Origin: Anthostomella pinea
Taxonomy: Eukaryota > Ascomycota > Sordariomycetes > Xylariales > Xylariaceae
Reading direction: 5' to 3'
DNA: 64,000 nucleotides
Assembly (NCBI GenBank): GCA_963556695.1
Contig: CAUWAG010000003.1
Coordinates: 6,758,001-6,822,000, forward strand
The notes under the pieces are model-generated. The model was not told where the DNA came from and did not search any database. It was given only the letters and a program-made list of their open reading frames with translations. A program made the position numbers and the translations under genes. Within the stretch, counting starts at the first letter, position 1; each line of letters begins with the position of its first letter. This document shows, piece by piece, positions 36,886 to 47,743 of this stretch.

Positions 36886-38268
36886 TCATACTTTCTCGTC
36901 TCCGCCGACGTTAGAGACGAAGTCCGATATCGCCTCGAAGTATCCCTCCTCCAAAACGCTCGAGTTGTGATCGCCACCGGGAAGTGGCTTCCAGATCTTG
37001 GTGGGTGTTGTGGCGAGCTCGTAGAGCTTGCGCATGTGAGTCGGACTGTCCAAGGTAGCCAGGCGTCAGCTGAGTTGTATCTCCAAAAGTGAGACATGCC
37101 AAGGCGTGGGGAAAGACACATGTGATATCAGGAACAATAGTTGGTAATCCGCGTCCGAAATCGGACTCAGGTTTTGTGGATGGTTGTTTTAGGTCATCAT
37201 GCGTGTGCATCATGCGTCTTTGAAGGTGGAGGCTGTAGGGGAATCTTGTACTCACGGGACAATCTCGTCTTGCAGCCCACTCAAAAACAGGATCGGCACT
37301 TCGGATATTGATGGTAACACAGACTCGCTTGGCCAGACCTGATGGCATAGAATCGCGAGGTATTTCGCCGGTGGAATGACGGACGGGATGAGAGACCGCA
37401 TCGAGAGAAAAGTATTCTCCAGGACCAGGCCGACGATGTCACCGGCGTGTTGGTTCTTGGCGACCAGCTTGATGCTGACAGCCCCCCCTAAGCTCTGTCC
37501 ATATATGATGAGCTTGTGACTCCTGGTCTCAGCTCGATTCCGCAGGTAGTCGAGGGCAGTCTGGGCGTCGAGCATGATCCCCTTCTCGTCTGGTTCGCCA
37601 GTGGACATCCCGTAGCCCCGGTATTCGAGCATGAACACATTGCAGCCGATATAGTTAATGATCATGCGCGCAATGGGTAGTCGATGGCCAATATTGCCCG
37701 CATTGCCGTGGAACATGATAAGCGTACACCGGGAGTAGCGCCCATTCTTCGGGCCTCGAATGTAGAAGGCGGACAGCTTCTCGCCATCATTGGTGGGTAT
37801 CACGAGCTCTTCGAAGTCTTTGAGGCCGAAGTGGGAGGGTCGCGGTACGTCGGTTCTCGAATTAGGGGGCATGTGAGACGGGTAGATCAGAGCTCTACAG
37901 GGCGGAGAGAGGTGGTTAGCTGCTTGCGGTGTGTCACGTAGAAGGGTGTGCTCACTTCTGCTTGAAGTAGAGGAGTGTGGTCAGGACGGCGGCAACACCC
38001 TGGAGGACATCTGTTAGCTCGGCCGCGGCTCGGCGACGGGTGGCAATGGCAGATTGGGCGCGGTGACAAGCTCGGATCAGACACGACCTGGTGGAGGACG
38101 AGGACCGGTTTGTTGGGGCTGGTCTGGAGGCAGTGGATGCAGGTGAGCGAGGAGGCATACCGAAGTAGCCAGCGCCGGCAGTCGCATGTATCCGGCCGCG
38201 GTGCTGAGCAGCGAGACGGTCTGCTCCAGATAGCTCGGTGGTGTCTGCGAAGCTCCTGGAGGCGACAT
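36886..38268 (-). CDS. bem46: Bem46-type alpha/beta hydrolase (ABHD13-like)
   Basis: This is a membrane-anchored serine hydrolase of the Bem46 family; the substrate is unknown in most species. In Neurospora the family member is linked to ascospore germination and lies near the plasma membrane and ER. Four exons are read on the minus strand (38268-38161, 37999-37956, 37894-37256, 37045-36886) and give 316 residues. An N-terminal membrane segment 'GVAAVLTTLLYFKQ' is encoded largely by the 44-bp exon 2. The catalytic features are complete: oxyanion HGNAGN, nucleophile GQSLGG (Ser185), acid in 'LSGLQDEIVP' (Asp260) and His in 'GGDH' (His290). Introns keep frame throughout. The last intron separates the Asp and His blocks; splicing of this gene is known to vary in Neurospora, as I recall, so intron retention is worth checking. 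Length fits the family. Confidence 0.93.
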
Positions 38269-38889
38269 GGCGGTGTGTCCGCGAAGGGGACGAGGAGGAA
38301 CGGCGGCGGTAGGGAAGGTAGGAATAACAATACAGTTGTTTATTATGTGGCCTTGTTGCTTATTGCGGTAAGCACTGCCAGTGCCTGAAACCGACTTGAC
38401 CGACTTGACCGACAGCGAGCCAACGGGAGGAAAGTAGGACCAAGTTCTGCATGTGTGCAGCGGAGTCGCTTCCTCAGCTGTTGTGGCATGTCCTGATAGA
38501 CTGATAGATCGAGCACGGAATAGGAGTCCAGGGGTACTGTAGAGGTTGGTACCGTACCTAAATGAATAAGGAATGCAGGTGGTACTAATTCTAGAGGTAT
38601 TACTGCAGGTGTCCGTGTATTATGAAATAGGCTCCCCCCCCTCCATAGTGGAAATATGAAAGGCCGTGCACTTAACACAACCACATGTCATCATACTAAG
38701 GAATGAACGCCCGGCCAGAGCAATCGATTACCATCCGAAATGCCCTGCATGGCGAGAATGCCATAGAGGTACTATATATCGACACGAAGTTGCAAACAGA
38801 AGCTCTTGAAATAGCTATGTCACAAGTCAGGGACACCTTGATGTCTTGCAATCCAGCGCTATTTTCGATGGCGAGTTGACATGCGTAAC
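38269..38889. other. Intergenic left of a weak hypothetical locus
   Basis: It holds the bem46 upstream region. Short minus-strand frames (38343-38684, 38696-38920) have no recognisable content. The second overlaps the end of the candidate locus at 38890-39428 and could be part of a 3' exon. Confidence 0.4.
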
Positions 38890-39428
38890 TCACAAGCTCT
38901 TCCCCTGATCTGTCGAGCATGGAAATTCCAGGAGTCTCGGGGGTTCTGGAATCTGAACTTCTGACACACTGGAGGTTGAACCAAAAACCCGGGACTTCTC
39001 TGACTGGCTAAAAAAGGAAGTCAGCCTGTTTAGAGACTTGCAGGTGGTCGGTGATGCTATGGCCGTGTCCATCTCCATATTGTACAGCCGGCCGGCTTGG
39101 ACACCATCACATGAGTTGCGACGCATACCTTTAATGATGTTGAGACCACGATCCTGCTCAAGTACGGAGCAGATGGCAAGATGCCTCTTTGTAATTGCAG
39201 GTGACTCTTCGACTTGGAGTTCCTCGGGTGTTGATGGTCTGCTCCCCATAAGAGCTCCCCGATTGATTGTATTGTATACCTGTAGTATTTCAAGGTCCAT
39301 GCCAGTATCAACGAGCATACCTTAATAGCAATACGGGCCGCTCGTGATGTCAATACCTTCAAGCGGTCCTTCTGGAACCTTTCCATTTCATCCTCTTTGA
39401 TCAGGAATTGACCGAGCTGCAGGGGCAT
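38890..39428 (-). CDS. Candidate hypothetical gene, model uncertain
   Basis: Not recognised. Two minus-strand frames appear to join: one contains 'MPLQLGQFLIKEDEMERFQK' and 'RLKVLTSRAARIAIK', the other continues 'VYNTINRGALMGSRPSTPEE' and 'KRHLAICSVLEQDRGLNIIK'. The implied intron is 39280-39320 (GTATGC..CTACAG), only 41 bp, which is short even for fungi. The ATG at 39428 is the first in the frame, but the open frame extends about 39 more codons upstream without an ATG, so a 5' exon may be missing. A second donor-like AAAG|GTATGC follows the 'LNIIK' segment. The sequence reads like protein, not like random frame, but there is no domain. It could be a fragment or pseudogene. Confidence 0.3.
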
Positions 39429-41222
39429 CCCGTTTGGGGAGACAGACACGTCAAAGAGAGAATGAGAGGCTGACCGATCTGGATCCAAGGGAACCTGAAG
39501 AGGAATGTGCGACACGCAGCCGTGTTGAATTGGAAACGCCCACTGATGATTGGCGTTTCATGCGTTCTGTGCTTCATGTGGTGTTTTCAGGTTGTAGGGG
39601 CCATGGGGGTATTTCCAGCCATGCCAGCTCAAGCCAATACTAACTTAACAACTGTAGTAAGCTGAGGTCGAGCTCTTGGAAGTCGTCGGCTTGACCGATC
39701 TTCACGTCATTCATTTCATCTCAGCACAAGTTGACCTGGCGTTGCTGGCAGGCATGCAGTTCAAGGTGCTGTACCGTAATAGATGCACCGCTAACCCCTT
39801 GCTGTCAGCTGAAACTTGAAGGCATCCCAGGATTCCCATCCATTCAGCCCGTTCGGTCCAGTTACGAGCAACAAGTGGCCGCTTTGGTAGAGGTTGAACT
39901 TTGCGGCATGGATCGAAAAATATACCTTGTCCGCGGTGCTCCTACTGATTGGTCTCGTGGCTTTGGGGACCAGGGGGCGGTTAACAGTGAACACCCGTTG
40001 CTTGGCCTCTCTCCTGGTTCCCATCCCCAGGTCCTGCGACCATTTGACCACTCCCAAAGGGCCAAAGCCCGACATCTGCTTATCAGTCGAGCCGCCGGTA
40101 ATCAATTGCGTGATCACATGAAGGTACCCTTTTTAGCACGTCAGTCTAACTCGACAAGATCTGCCCAAATGTGCTGATGACAACCAATCAGCGCGCGACT
40201 GCAGACACGTCTTGGAGGTCTGCGTATCGAGGACTGTGTTTCTGCTTGGGGTGTCCTTGCCAGCCGGGCAGCTGCGGGGGGTGTGGTTAGCGATGAGCAA
40301 CAGCTGCCTCCCGCGAGGGCAGGAGTGCCGGCCTGTTGGTGCGCCGTTTCCCCTGTCAACAACCGCCGACCCGGACCCACTGCCACCTGCAGCAAGGTAC
40401 CGCAATCCAGACTCCAGAGTCCAGTTTGTGCATTGACAATTTGACGCAGAGGCGCCCGACCTGCGATGTTGCGCCCGGCTGGGGCAAAGAAAATTGAAAC
40501 TTCCATTCCGATACCGTCTCAACTCTGTCAATACTCTTTCCACCTTCCATTTCCTCCCACTCGTCCGCCTGCTCATCAAAGTGCTACTAGTTTTTTGCGG
40601 AGTCCGGCTGCTGAGAGATCCTGAGCTTGGTATTCATCCTTCGTCGCACAATACCCCAGACCAAGGGATCACTGTGGCCCCTCCACACAGACGGACGACC
40701 CGATTCTAAAAACAAATCTGAAGCTGAGAATCCCAAGCCCCCCCAAGCTTCGAGGAATCTTGTCAAGTCCACGCTTGAGCCTTGAGCAAAGCAACCACTT
40801 GGTCGCACAGTTTGCCTGTCAACAGCCAGCGTTCCTGTTCCCTGCACCCCCCCCATCATTTCTCTCCAGCCGCCATTCCAGAGACGTCTGTCGTATTGTA
40901 TTGCCCCTCTTGGGAAGTCGTCAACCGCCGCTAGGTACCCGGAAGGATCTTAAAGGACAATCGCTATACATCCCACGAGCGAAACGGCTCGACATTGGAC
41001 AGTCCCGCGCAGCTTGACTCCTCGGCTTTGGAATTCTGGATTCAGATTCCGTTATCCCACCCGGCTTCTCGTCCACTCAGCAGACGCCGCCCTCTGCAGA
41101 GCATCAACAAATCTATCGCCCGGCCAGTCACAAGCAGAGACACGAACCGAAATTGTGCAGGTCCGCGCCAATCAGATTTTCATCCATCCGACCATACAGC
41201 CAGTCTTAGACCATCCAGAGAC
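39429..41222. other. Intergenic, LYAR-gene upstream region
   Basis: No gene is supported. The longest frames (39791-40117 on minus, 40133-40579 on minus, 39731-40177 and 40995-41456 on plus) overlap in several frames with no family resemblance. The last 500 bp are pyrimidine-rich, as expected for the leader and promoter of the gene at 41223. Confidence 0.45.
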
Positions 41223-43101
41223 ATGGTTTCCTTCTCGTGTGAGGTAATTATCCCAGTTATCCCATACTTCACAATCCATAATTTAAGCCCAAGAGCGCCT
41301 GACATCACACCCTCCCGCCTCCCGCACCCTGTCCCTACCCAACGTGAACGTGAACGGACTCCCCTTGGAGCAACACACGACGTTGCGCGTTGCGCCGGCC
41401 CCTACTGCTACCCATCGCATCCCTCCAGCCCTCCCATCCTCGCCCCCATCCTTTGATCACCGTCACCATCCCGGGCATTGATCAGCCATCGTCCCGTCAT
41501 CCTACACACTAACTGGGACTATCGTGCCATCCCCTGTCCGCCTGCCCGTCACACTCTGGATCGTCGTGACCGTCCTCCTTCCCTCCAATCTCCTGACTTC
41601 CTCTCTTTCACCCCTCCACCCCTCCAACCACATCAAACACACGCCCCCTTGAACCCCATTGTATTCGTATCTTCCGTTGCATCTCTCTAATGCCGTTCGA
41701 CGCTCTGTACGATCTAACCTGTATCTATATTCACAGGAGTGTGGTGATGTTTTGACCAAAAAGAAGCTCGACCCACACAGAAATCGCTGTCGAGGCGCAA
41801 CTTTCACCTGCATCGATTGCATGGTCCACTTCCCCGGAACTCAATATCGTTCGCATACAGTAGGCGGCATGACCTCCTAGCTCCTCGCCATCTTGCGCGC
41901 TAACATCTACGAACAGAGCTGTATGACAGAAGACCAAAAGTACCAAGGTGCCCTATACAAAGCGAAGAGACAGAAGCCCAACGGGAACGAAGCAACAACC
42001 AACACACCGAACATGGCGCATCGTGCATATGTTGAGGACGTGACGGAGGAGTATGAGGCGTATCGGGAGTACGAGATTCGCGAGTCGGACGATGGCAGGT
42101 CAGATGCGGATCTGCCGCCAGAGGCGCCCACACCTCCGCCCGCCCACGGCATAAACCTCAACGTCTTCGACTTCATGGTTGACGCTACACCAAATGCTTC
42201 CAACATCAACTTGCAGGTTCACGACAACGCTATCGATGTCGTTGGGACCCGCCAGCTTGTGCGATTCGATGATGACGCGAACGACTACGTGGACCCAACC
42301 GGGTACATGGTTGACGATGAGGAAATGGTCCAGTACGGCACTGATGCCATCCCTTACATGGAATATGCGACGCCGGCGCCCAAAGCCCACAGAAAGAAGT
42401 CGAAGGAGGGAGATCGTGAGATGAAAAAGGACAAGAAGCGCAAGCGACTGCACATTGAGACTAGCCCCTCTGCGCTCGAAGCGCAGCCTGGTGATGAAGT
42501 CATGACGGATGCACCTCCAGTCCTGCACTCTGGCCTGACTGGTGGCTTGAAGGGTATGATGCGCCAGTCTCAGTTCCCACCCTCGCCGGATTACTCCGGA
42601 GGGGACGCAGGCGAGATTTCCCCTGCAAGCCCCCTCAAGAAGACCAAGCACACGAAACCTGCCAAACCTAGCCGGTCCGATAGTCTTGGGAGCAATCTGA
42701 AGGCTCTGATGTCCGGCTCGTCTAAGACCAAGGTGTCGAAGAAGAGGAAGCATTCATCTGAGCGGAAAGAGAAGCAGCGGCGACACCATAGCTCGAGCTC
42801 CGAGAAGAAACCGAAACTGATCGAGTACAAGACGAAGTCAGGCGACGAGAAGGATGATGAGAGCGGTGTCATGATTGTTTACAAGCCGAGATCCGACCTT
42901 TTCCTGGGCTTCTGTAACAAAGGACCCGAGAGCGAAAGGGGATGCAGCATGAACAAGGCGCTCAAGAGGTTCCACCGGGAGCGAACGTCGTCTGGCACCA
43001 GCCTAGGCAAAGTGACGGAGGAGAAGGAGCTATGGCGATCACTACGTATGCGTCGCAACGAGCGTGGCGAGATCGTCCTATTCTCGATTGACGACGAGTG
43101 A
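41223..43101 (+). CDS. LYAR-type C2HC zinc-finger protein
   Basis: This is a homologue of the nucleolar LYAR zinc-finger proteins, which are linked to ribosome biogenesis and growth control. Three exons are read: 41223-41243, 41737-41859 and 41917-43101, giving 442 residues. Exon 1 codes only seven residues (MVSFSCE). Exon 2 supplies 'ECGDVLTKKKLDPHRNRCRG' and 'TFTCIDCMVHFPGTQYRSHT', and exon 3 starts 'SCMTEDQKYQGALYK', together the complete N-terminal LYAR finger. The 493-bp first intron therefore splits the first CxxC pair; it has a clear CTAAC branch at 41714-41718. The rest is low complexity with lysine-rich nuclear signals ('KKDKKRKRLH', 'KVSKKRKHSSERKEKQRRHH') and a conserved-looking C-terminus ('RSDLFLGFCNKGPESERGCS', 'FHRERTSSGTSLG'). 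Nuclear or nucleolar location is inferred. Confidence 0.9.
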
Positions 43102-43619
43102 AGCCACAGGGGCTTAGGCTTAGACAGGTTACGGCGTTGCAAATAGTTGTTTCTCGGGATCATGATACCTACGGCGTCAGAAAGGGGCAGTGTAATGGTT
43201 ACCTCCACGCGCGACCGCACGTGCGGAGGAACCTGTTGCTCTTGAAGCTGGACTTGGAGCCTCATAGAGCAAACGGCAGCATAATGGTTGGACGGACATG
43301 GATGGACACCTAATAGGGCAAGGGCATGCAGACGCGGCTTCCACTTCTTCGATGCGGCTTTGAGCACTATGTTTGGAGCATTTGAGCTGGCGGCTTGGTC
43401 GCTTTGATTTATGCGGCCGCGTTTAGAACGACCGTATTACTTGATACATGTTCTTCGTGCCGGCTCCCCTCTCATGATAATTCGTACAAGTCGTGATGTA
43501 AATACTATCCATCCTCACTCCCATCAATGTATCATACAATACTACTACTTCAGAGACCCGCCGCCCCTATTTTGCGCACAGTTTGTTCCGACGCCGTATC
43601 TAGTCTTTCTGAACAGTGT
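43102..43619. other. Intergenic between convergent LYAR gene and pex10
   Basis: It contains the two 3' UTRs. No other feature is supported. Confidence 0.5.
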
Positions 43620-44911
43620 TCAGACGGCCACCCGCAACGGAAGTATGTGCTGCACCATGGCCTCGCGGCGGCACAGCGGGCACTCGGGCTTCTCGCGCAC
43701 CCAGTCGCCGATGCAGGCCCAGCAGAAGACGTGGCCGCACTGCGTTGCGGCCGGGTCCTTGAGCTCCTCCAGGCACAGCGTGCACTTGCGCTGCTGCGCG
43801 CCGCGGATCCAGCGCATGACACCGTCGTCGGCGAGGTCGTACCGCGCGGCGGGTTCCGAGGAGGAAGAAGACCGGGTCGGCGGCGGGGGCGGGGGCGTGT
43901 GCGTGGCGCGCGCCAGGTCGATCTGACGCGTCCCCGTAGCAGATGAAGAGGAGGCGGGGGCGGTGCCGCCCATTTCCGAGAGCAGGATCGCGTTGTTGCT
44001 GCTGTAGGCGTGCCGGTCGAGGGACACGTCTGCGGTATAATATCCTCCTCCTCCTCCACCATTTCTTTCTCTCTGCTGGACGGCAGAAGAAGACGAGAGC
44101 GACGCCAGCGTCGACCGCAGGTGCACCCACCCCTGCACGCCCATCTGGATCACCAGCAGCACGCCGAGCAGCTCGTAACCGGCGCTGCGGTCCGTCGCCG
44201 ACTGGCCGCCGCCCACCTTGTGCGTGAAGATGTACCGCAGGCCCGTCAGCCGCTTCGCCAGCTCGTAGTACGACCCACTGAAGTAGAAGAGCGCCAGGCT
44301 GGCGGCGTGGAGCGGCGCGGGCGAGGTGAGCGTCGTGAGGTTGGCTAGGATGTAGGATTGGAGGGTGTAGGTCCAGGACCGCCGCCGGCTTTGCTTTTGT
44401 TGCTGATGTGCTCCCGTCTTCTCATCCGCGGGAGACTGTGCTTGTGACTGGTTCTGCAACTGCAAACTCCGCTGCAGCCGCCCCCGTATGCGCCCCCTCA
44501 CGCCCGGCAGGACCCGCGCCAGCCCGTACGGCAGAATGATGCTGCCCGCGATGTAGGCAGCGCGCCGCGGCAGCGCTGGCAGGGCGTTGTTGCCCGCCCC
44601 CTCGACCTGCACCAGCCCGCAGTACTCCTCGCCCAGCGTGCGGTTGCCCAGCAGCGTCGTCAGACACAGGTACAGCAGGTCGGCGGCGGTGCGGGCCTCG
44701 GCGCCCCAGGCGTGCGCGGACCGCGCCCCCAGCAGCCGCCGGTGCAGGTCCGTCAGCTGGTTCGTCAGCACGCCCTGGAAGTAGGCGTCCTTCTGGTGAG
44801 CGCGGATTATGTCGGGAGCGAAGGCGTAGGGGTACGGCGAGGAGGGCGTGGATGGGGTGGTCGTGGATGTGGCTTGGAGTGCCGAGGAAGAGGTGGAGGT
44901 GTTGGTGGACG

Positions 44912-44944
<33 letters not shown>

Positions 44945-44966
44945 GTGGTGAGGCGTCGTTTGCCAT
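43620..44966 (-). CDS. pex10: Peroxin-10, RING E3 ligase of the peroxisome
   Basis: Pex10 with Pex2 and Pex12 forms the peroxisomal ubiquitin ligase that acts on Pex5 for receptor recycling. The single-exon frame encodes 448 residues from ATG 44966. It begins with a run of twelve prolines from a GGC repeat, then 'DIIRAHQKDAYFQGVLTNQL', the Pex2/Pex10/Pex12 N-terminal domain with hydrophobic segments ('AAYIAGSIILPYGLARVLPG', 'ASLALFYFSGSYYELAKRLT', 'LLGVLLVIQMGVQGWVHL'). A Ser/Pro/Gly-rich linker leads to the C-terminal C3HC4 RING at about residues 393-435: CTLC, CGHVFCWACI, CPLC. All eight zinc ligands are present. The frame is very GC-rich, so long antisense frames shadow it. It shares a 518-bp upstream region with erd1 on the other strand. 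Confidence 0.96.
44912..44950. repeat. GGC trinucleotide repeat (polyproline in Pex10)
   Basis: A GGC/GGT run just inside the pex10 start codes for the twelve-proline tract near the N-terminus. Such tracts are prone to length change and to assembly error. Confidence 0.85.
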
Positions 44967-45484
44967 TGTTGCGGACGGGGTTGTCGGCTTGCCAGGTCTA
45001 GACTGGCGTGCCTGAAGTGTCGGTTTACATAGACCTGATAACGCCTTGGTGACTTGTGGTAGTCATTGTCGAGGAGTTACTCGTAGCTGGTGTAGTTCAG
45101 TTTGGATTCCCTTACTGAAGCTCGAACTGTTGGACCTCGGCGCAACATTCAGATGTGTAACATGGAGGACGCCGTTGAGGCTGCAGCTGGCTGTGGCTTG
45201 ACTCGTTAACCCGACGCCAACCTTGACTCAGACCAAGACGCGGCACTGGGCTGGCCAGGGGTTTCCGTAGCGCGCATCTGACATTCACTAACGAGAGCAG
45301 GGATGCAGGTGACGTCGCAAATCTCCCTTAATGAAATGTACTTTAATATATCGTCGACTTTGGACAGCTCAGCTTCAATACGCTCTGCGGACTCGTATAA
45401 TAAATACCCTCGCAACCGACACAGTCTCGACGCCAATTCTTCTCTGAGCCACTACACAGCCAGCGTGTTCTCCGATGCATCTCA
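44967..45484. promoter_or_regulatory. Divergent promoter region pex10 / erd1
   Basis: The start codons of pex10 (minus) and erd1 (plus) face away from each other, 518 bp apart, so both promoters must lie here unless leaders are spliced. No TATA box or named site could be placed with confidence. Small overlapping frames at 45206-45533 look non-coding. Confidence 0.6.
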
Positions 45485-46811
45485 ATGGACGGTGATCCAG
45501 CGGTCGAGCCGGAGCTCGACTCCTTCAGCTTGACCTTTCCCCTGCCGTATCGCGTGGCCTTCATTGTCGTCCTAGGTTCGTCGCATTCGCAGCCCCCAAT
45601 ACTCACGCGACCACACAACTAACAAACAGCTCCTCGCAGCGGTCTGGGGTTGGGGCATCAATCTGCACTACCTGTACCTCACCGGGATCGACGTTCCAGC
45701 TCTAATACGATACCCCGGCCGGTCGTCACCTCACCATCCGACGCATCACCTCTCGACGTACCGACTAGCCACCGTCCTCTCGTCCATATTCGGCTTCTCG
45801 CTCCTGGTCTTTTGGGTCTTCACGCACCGCAACCCGGCCCTGGTGCTCGCGTGGGACTGGCTGCCCCTGACGTACCTGGTCGTGCTGATCGGGCTCTTCG
45901 TCGCGCCCGGCCTGAAGAGCCTCTCGAGCGCGGGCCGCTCGCGCTTCCGCTCGACCTTCAGGCGCGTGTGCGTCGGCGGCATCGCCGAGGCCAAGGATGG
46001 CAAGTTCGGCGACATCCTGCTGGCCGACGTGCTGACGAGCTACGCCAAGGTCTTCGGCGACCTGTACGTGGCGCTGTGCATGTTCTTCAGCACCGACGTC
46101 GGCTCCGCGACGGCGCGCCCGGATCGCAGCTGCGGCGGCACCTTCCTCGTGCCCCTCATCATGGCCGTCCCCTCGCTCATCCGCCTGCGCCAGTGCCTGA
46201 TCGAGTACGCGCGCGTGCGCCGCGGCCCGCACAACCAGGCCACGGGCTGGGGCGGCCAGCACCTCGCCAACGCGCTCAAGTACTCCACCGCGTTCCCCGT
46301 CATCGTCTTCAGCGCGCTGCAGCGCAGCTGGGGGCCTTCGCCCACCATCTACCGCATCTGGGTCGGCGCCTGCGTCGTCAACTCGCTGTACAGCTTCTAC
46401 TGGGACGTGGCCAAGGACTGGGACCTAACACTATTCAACGGGGCGCGCGAGCGGCGCGGCGTCCGCGACGGCCGCTTTTCCAACCACGACCAGCGCCACG
46501 CCTTCGGGCTGCGGCGTCAGCTGCGCCTCGGCCCGCCCGTTTTGTATTACGCCGTCGTCGCCGTCGACCTGTGTCTGCGCTGCACGTGGAGCCTCAAGCT
46601 GAGCCCGCACCTCGACCACGTCGCCGACTTCGAGAGCTCCATCTTCGTTATTGAGCTCCTCGAGGTTTTTCGGAGGTGGGTGTGGATCTTCTTCCGCGTC
46701 GAGACCGAGTTGCTAAGGAACAACGCCGCGCCCGGAGGCCTCCCCGCCGTCGACCACGTCCTGCTCGGCGACTACGACCTGCAGCAGGGCCGGTACGAGG
46801 ACGAGGAGTAG
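45485..46811 (+). CDS. erd1: EXS-domain protein Erd1
   Basis: Erd1 is a Golgi membrane protein needed to keep ER residents and Golgi glycosyltransferases in place; in yeast it is tied to phosphate recycling from the Golgi. Two exons, 45485-45575 and 45640-46811, give 420 residues. The join restores 'FIVVLAVWGWGINLHYLYL'. Several membrane segments are visible ('LSSIFGFSLLVFWVFTH', 'LTYLVVLIGLFVAPGL', 'LYVALCMFFS'). The C-terminal EXS region includes 'NALKYSTAFPVIVFSALQRS', 'YSFYWDVAKDWDLTLF' and 'ESSIFVIELLEVFRRWVWIF'. A CTAAC branch lies at 45619 and I chose the second AG (45639) because it keeps frame. Very GC-rich exon 2 produces long out-of-frame shadows. Length fits fungal Erd1. Confidence 0.93.
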
Positions 46812-47743
46812 GGGCCCTCGAGTCCTGCTGGGCAAATCTGGAATGTTAAACAGTTGTGAATTTTTTTTCCGTCGGTGTATGATGCATGAGTGGGGAAGAT
46901 GGCGGACGGATGGGGAGCTTAGGCGCATTTGCTGCATTGGGGGCGTTTGTATAGATTTTGTGGGAGGTATTAATGGGTGTAGAACCATCTTGAGATCTAT
47001 AGATTCTCTGTTTCATCTTTGAGTGAACTGCAGATGGTTGTACTCGTGGCCATACAGAAGCATGCGTTTGAACTGCCCATCAGATTCGGCGAAGTATGGA
47101 AGGTTTACCCTATGTGAGAGCATACTGCCTCCTGACTAGGTAGGTAGGTACATTGATGCGACAGCTTTCATTTCGCAGTCATTTTCACTTAGATTCTCCA
47201 CACGCCTGAGAAAATGAGTTTTGTAAATATTCAGTTTATTCACATGCTTCGCGATGCAACGGCCCGTATTATCTATAGGTCATGATGGTGTCTGTAACAA
47301 CGACGGAGCCTCTTTCCCCGCCCGTGGTATCCTGTCCGCTAGCACCCGCCCCATGACGAGTGATGATTATATATACAAGTGCGTGTGTGTAGTATGTCAG
47401 GAAGGTAGCAACAGTAGGTAGCACCGCAAGTGCTCCGTTCCGCTGCCTTGCTCCAGCTCCCCCATCTTTCAGCACTGGCCGTGATGCATATATCTACATC
47501 TCTGCCCTCTCTAGACCATGATGATAAGGTCGATAGGTAGCTATCAAGAGGGGCTAAACAGCCGGCATCTGCAGCTGAAAAAAAGAGCCTCCTCATAAAC
47601 GTCGTAGCAGGCGGGGAGCATACCCAGCCATCCGTGGAGCTGTATGTATAAGAGCGGTAGAGCTCATCCAACCGCTCATACTTGGTGAACCATCCCGGCG
47701 TACCACTTATAGATAGCGACCGACAGGCTGATCAGGCCGGAGA
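46812..47743. other. Intergenic between convergent erd1 and GT15 gene
   Basis: It contains the two 3' UTRs. A short GGTAGGTAGGTA run occurs near 47139-47151. Frames of up to 110 codons on the minus strand have no recognisable content. Confidence 0.5.

Noticed and set aside
45650..46654. 334-codon frame over erd1
   Set aside because: It is out of frame with the EXS-domain protein and exists only because the exon is very GC-rich.
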